Source: an uncultured Prevotellaceae bacterium (GTDB taxonomy: Bacteria > Bacteroidota > Bacteroidia > Bacteroidales > Bacteroidaceae). Taken from it: DNA of 7,904 nt. This document shows positions 6,589-7,904 of this stretch, one piece after another. The first letter of the stretch is position 1. Every line of letters starts with the position of its first letter. The translations under genes and the position numbers were made by a program. Location of the stretch: contig CATXZX010000064.1 of the NCBI GenBank assembly GCA_958404085.1, positions 1-7,904 of the forward strand, in the 5' to 3' direction. Below the pieces are notes generated by a model, which saw only the letters and a list, made by a program, of their open reading frames with translations, made no database searches and was not told the origin of the DNA.

Positions 6589-7665
6589 ATGGTATTCAAG
6601 AAACAACAGGGTCCCGTACTTCATGGTATTTTATTGATTGTTCTTTTCTCATTCTCGGCATTCTACATCTGCGAGTTTCAATGGGTTAAAGACTTGTCGC
6701 TAAGTCCGCTTATCATCGGAATTATTTTAGGCATGTTCTATGCAAACAGTTTACGCAACTACATTCCCGACACTTGGGTTCCAGGTATAAAATTCTGCAC
6801 AAAACAAGTTCTGCGTACCGGTATCGTCTTATATGGATTCCGCCTGACATTCCAACAGGTCATGGAGATCGGAATGCCTGCCGTCATCATCGACTCTATC
6901 ATCATTGTAGGCACACTGATAATCGGTATTCTGGCTGGAAAAATATTAAAAATAGACGAAAAGACAGCTCTTATTACATCAACTGGAAGCGCCATTTGTG
7001 GTGCGGCCGCCGTATTAGGAGCTGAACCAGTCATCAAATGTGCTCCACACAAGACGGCTATAGCCGTATCGACAGTCGTTATTTTCGGAACACTGTCGAT
7101 GTTTCTGTATCCAATAATTTACAGAGCCGGCATATTAGACCTGGACATACAGCAGTTTGCCATCTACACAGGTGCCACCCTGCATGAAGTCGCACATGTC
7201 GTAGGAGCCGGAAACGCTATGGACCCTGACGGTGCGCTCCATTTGGCCGACCAGGCTACAATCACCAAGATGATCCGTGTCATGATGCTTGCCCCCGTAC
7301 TGCTCATCATGAGTTACGGCATTGCACTTGTCAAACAAAGAAGACATGCCGGCATCGTGTCGGATGAGAAACGTAGTATCACCATTCCGTGGTTCGCATT
7401 CGGATTCATACTCGTAATCGCTATCAATTCGTTATTGAACAGCTATTCTATTTTTCCCGAAGACATACTGTCGTCCGGCACAAACCTCATCAATTCATTT
7501 GACACATTTTTGCTAACCATGGCCATGACGGCGCTGGGCGCGGAAACCAGTCTGGACAAATTCAAACAAGCTGGAGCCAAACCCTTTCTGTTGGCCGGCA
7601 TTATCTATGTGTGGTTAGTAGCCGGAGGCTATGCCCTCTGCAAATGGCTGATTCCGTTATTGTAA
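6589..7665 (+). CDS. YeiH family integral membrane protein (UPF0324, putative sulfate exporter)
   Basis: A 358-residue polytopic inner-membrane protein, close in length to E. coli YeiH (about 350). Hydrophobic segments lie near residues 10-28, 38-54, 97-118, 134-148, 155-178, 230-249, 267-285, 303-317 and 331-352. Family signatures are clear: GIVLYGFRLTFQQ (78-90), TGSAICGAAAVLGAEP (132-147), GATLHEVAHVVGAG (195-208) and ALGAETSLDKFKQAG (315-329). The family is annotated as 'putative sulfate exporter', but its substrate is not well established, so no transport reaction is asserted here. The start at 6589 gives the expected short cytoplasmic N-terminus (MVFKKQQGP) before the first membrane segment. 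It lies 86 nt after the second TPR gene, in a gap where I find no convincing TAnnTTTG promoter or terminator, and 26 nt before the next gene, with which it may form an operon. Confidence 0.9.
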   Translation: MVFKKQQGPVLHGILLIVLFSFSAFYICEFQWVKDLSLSPLIIGIILGMFYANSLRNYIPDTWVPGIKFCTKQVLRTGIVLYGFRLTFQQVMEIGMPAVIIDSIIIVGTLIIGILAGKILKIDEKTALITSTGSAICGAAAVLGAEPVIKCAPHKTAIAVSTVVIFGTLSMFLYPIIYRAGILDLDIQQFAIYTGATLHEVAHVVGAGNAMDPDGALHLADQATITKMIRVMMLAPVLLIMSYGIALVKQRRHAGIVSDEKRSITIPWFAFGFILVIAINSLLNSYSIFPEDILSSGTNLINSFDTFLLTMAMTALGAETSLDKFKQAGAKPFLLAGIIYVWLVAGGYALCKWLIPLL

Positions 7666-7691
7666 TTCGAACCCCAAACACAAGAAACGAA

Positions 7692-7904
7692 GTGCTAACA
7701 TATTCTGCGTCCCAACTATTCGAAAGAATATCGGATATAACTGACCGCGCAATCTCTTATTGTTGTTTTAAAGAACCCGGAAGTCCACTCATTCATGTTA
7801 TCGTCCAGCGTACCGGTCCAGTCCCGACTTACACACAGGCCATAGACATACCGGATGCGCCCGTTTTTCTCATCGCCCCCTTCCAAACAAGCGACGAATG
7901 TCCC
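7692..7904 (+). CDS. menF: Probable isochorismate synthase / chorismate-binding enzyme, N-terminal fragment (3'-truncated by window edge)
   Basis: The frame is open from GTG at 7692 to the end of the window (71 codons), with no in-frame ATG near the start; GTG is the only good start candidate. The fragment has the pattern of the N-terminus of Bacteroidetes isochorismate synthases: a short helical start, AISYCCFKEPGSP with HVIVQRTG (residues 20-42), and FLIAPFQTSDECP (59-71), close to the 'GFVIAPF...CP' motif I associate with that group. MenF converts chorismate to isochorismate, the first dedicated step to menaquinone, the respiratory quinone of anaerobic Bacteroidales. The catalytic chorismate-binding domain lies beyond the window, so another chorismate-using enzyme cannot be excluded. 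The frame continues open upstream into the yeiH end, but with no clear start codon there. Confidence 0.6.
   Translation, partial: MLTYSASQLFERISDITDRAISYCCFKEPGSPLIHVIVQRTGPVPTYTQAIDIPDAPVFLIAPFQTSDECP

Noticed and set aside
7717..7730. TATTC-GAAA-GAATA hairpin with a GNRA-type loop near the start of the last gene
   Set aside because: The stem is only 5 bp and A/T-rich, and lies inside codons for LFERI; a stem this short is expected by chance.

Overview
This window is a stretch of core chromosome, all on the plus strand, from a member of the Bacteroidales (Bacteroides / Parabacteroides / Barnesiella-like). Three things point there. GyrA shows a Bacteroidetes-style sequence, including a variant GyrA box. 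Two sites match the Bacteroidetes sigma-factor promoter (TAnnTTTG, one with a TTG element about 20 bp upstream). Start codons lack clear Shine-Dalgarno sequences and have A/T-rich leaders. I see no mobile element, CRISPR array, tRNA or rRNA.

Layout: (1) 1-1220 is the 3' part of a UvrD/PcrA-type DNA helicase gene whose ATP-binding N-terminal half lies before the window. (2) 1221-1410 is a non-coding gap with a 7-bp inverted repeat, a weak terminator-like hairpin and a good gyrA promoter. (3) 1411-3933 is complete gyrA, DNA gyrase subunit A. (4) 3952-5166 is an exported TPR protein only 18 nt after gyrA, probably co-transcribed with it. (5) 5184-5225 is a strong intrinsic terminator, with a TAACTTTG promoter element just after it. 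(6) 5267-6502 is a second exported TPR protein that looks like a diverged tandem paralogue of the first. (7) 6589-7665 is a YeiH-family (UPF0324, 'putative sulfate exporter') membrane protein. (8) 7692-7904 is the start of a gene running off the window, probably isochorismate synthase (menF) of menaquinone synthesis.

Functionally the first half is DNA maintenance (helicase, gyrase). The two TPR proteins are envelope or periplasmic proteins of unknown job. The last two genes belong to transport and, probably, quinone biosynthesis. This is mostly an ordinary housekeeping region, and I did not find a clear novel multi-gene system. The points most worth checking are the glycines at both quinolone-contact positions of GyrA, the tandem TPR pair with the first copy tied to gyrA, and the compact terminator/promoter junction between them.
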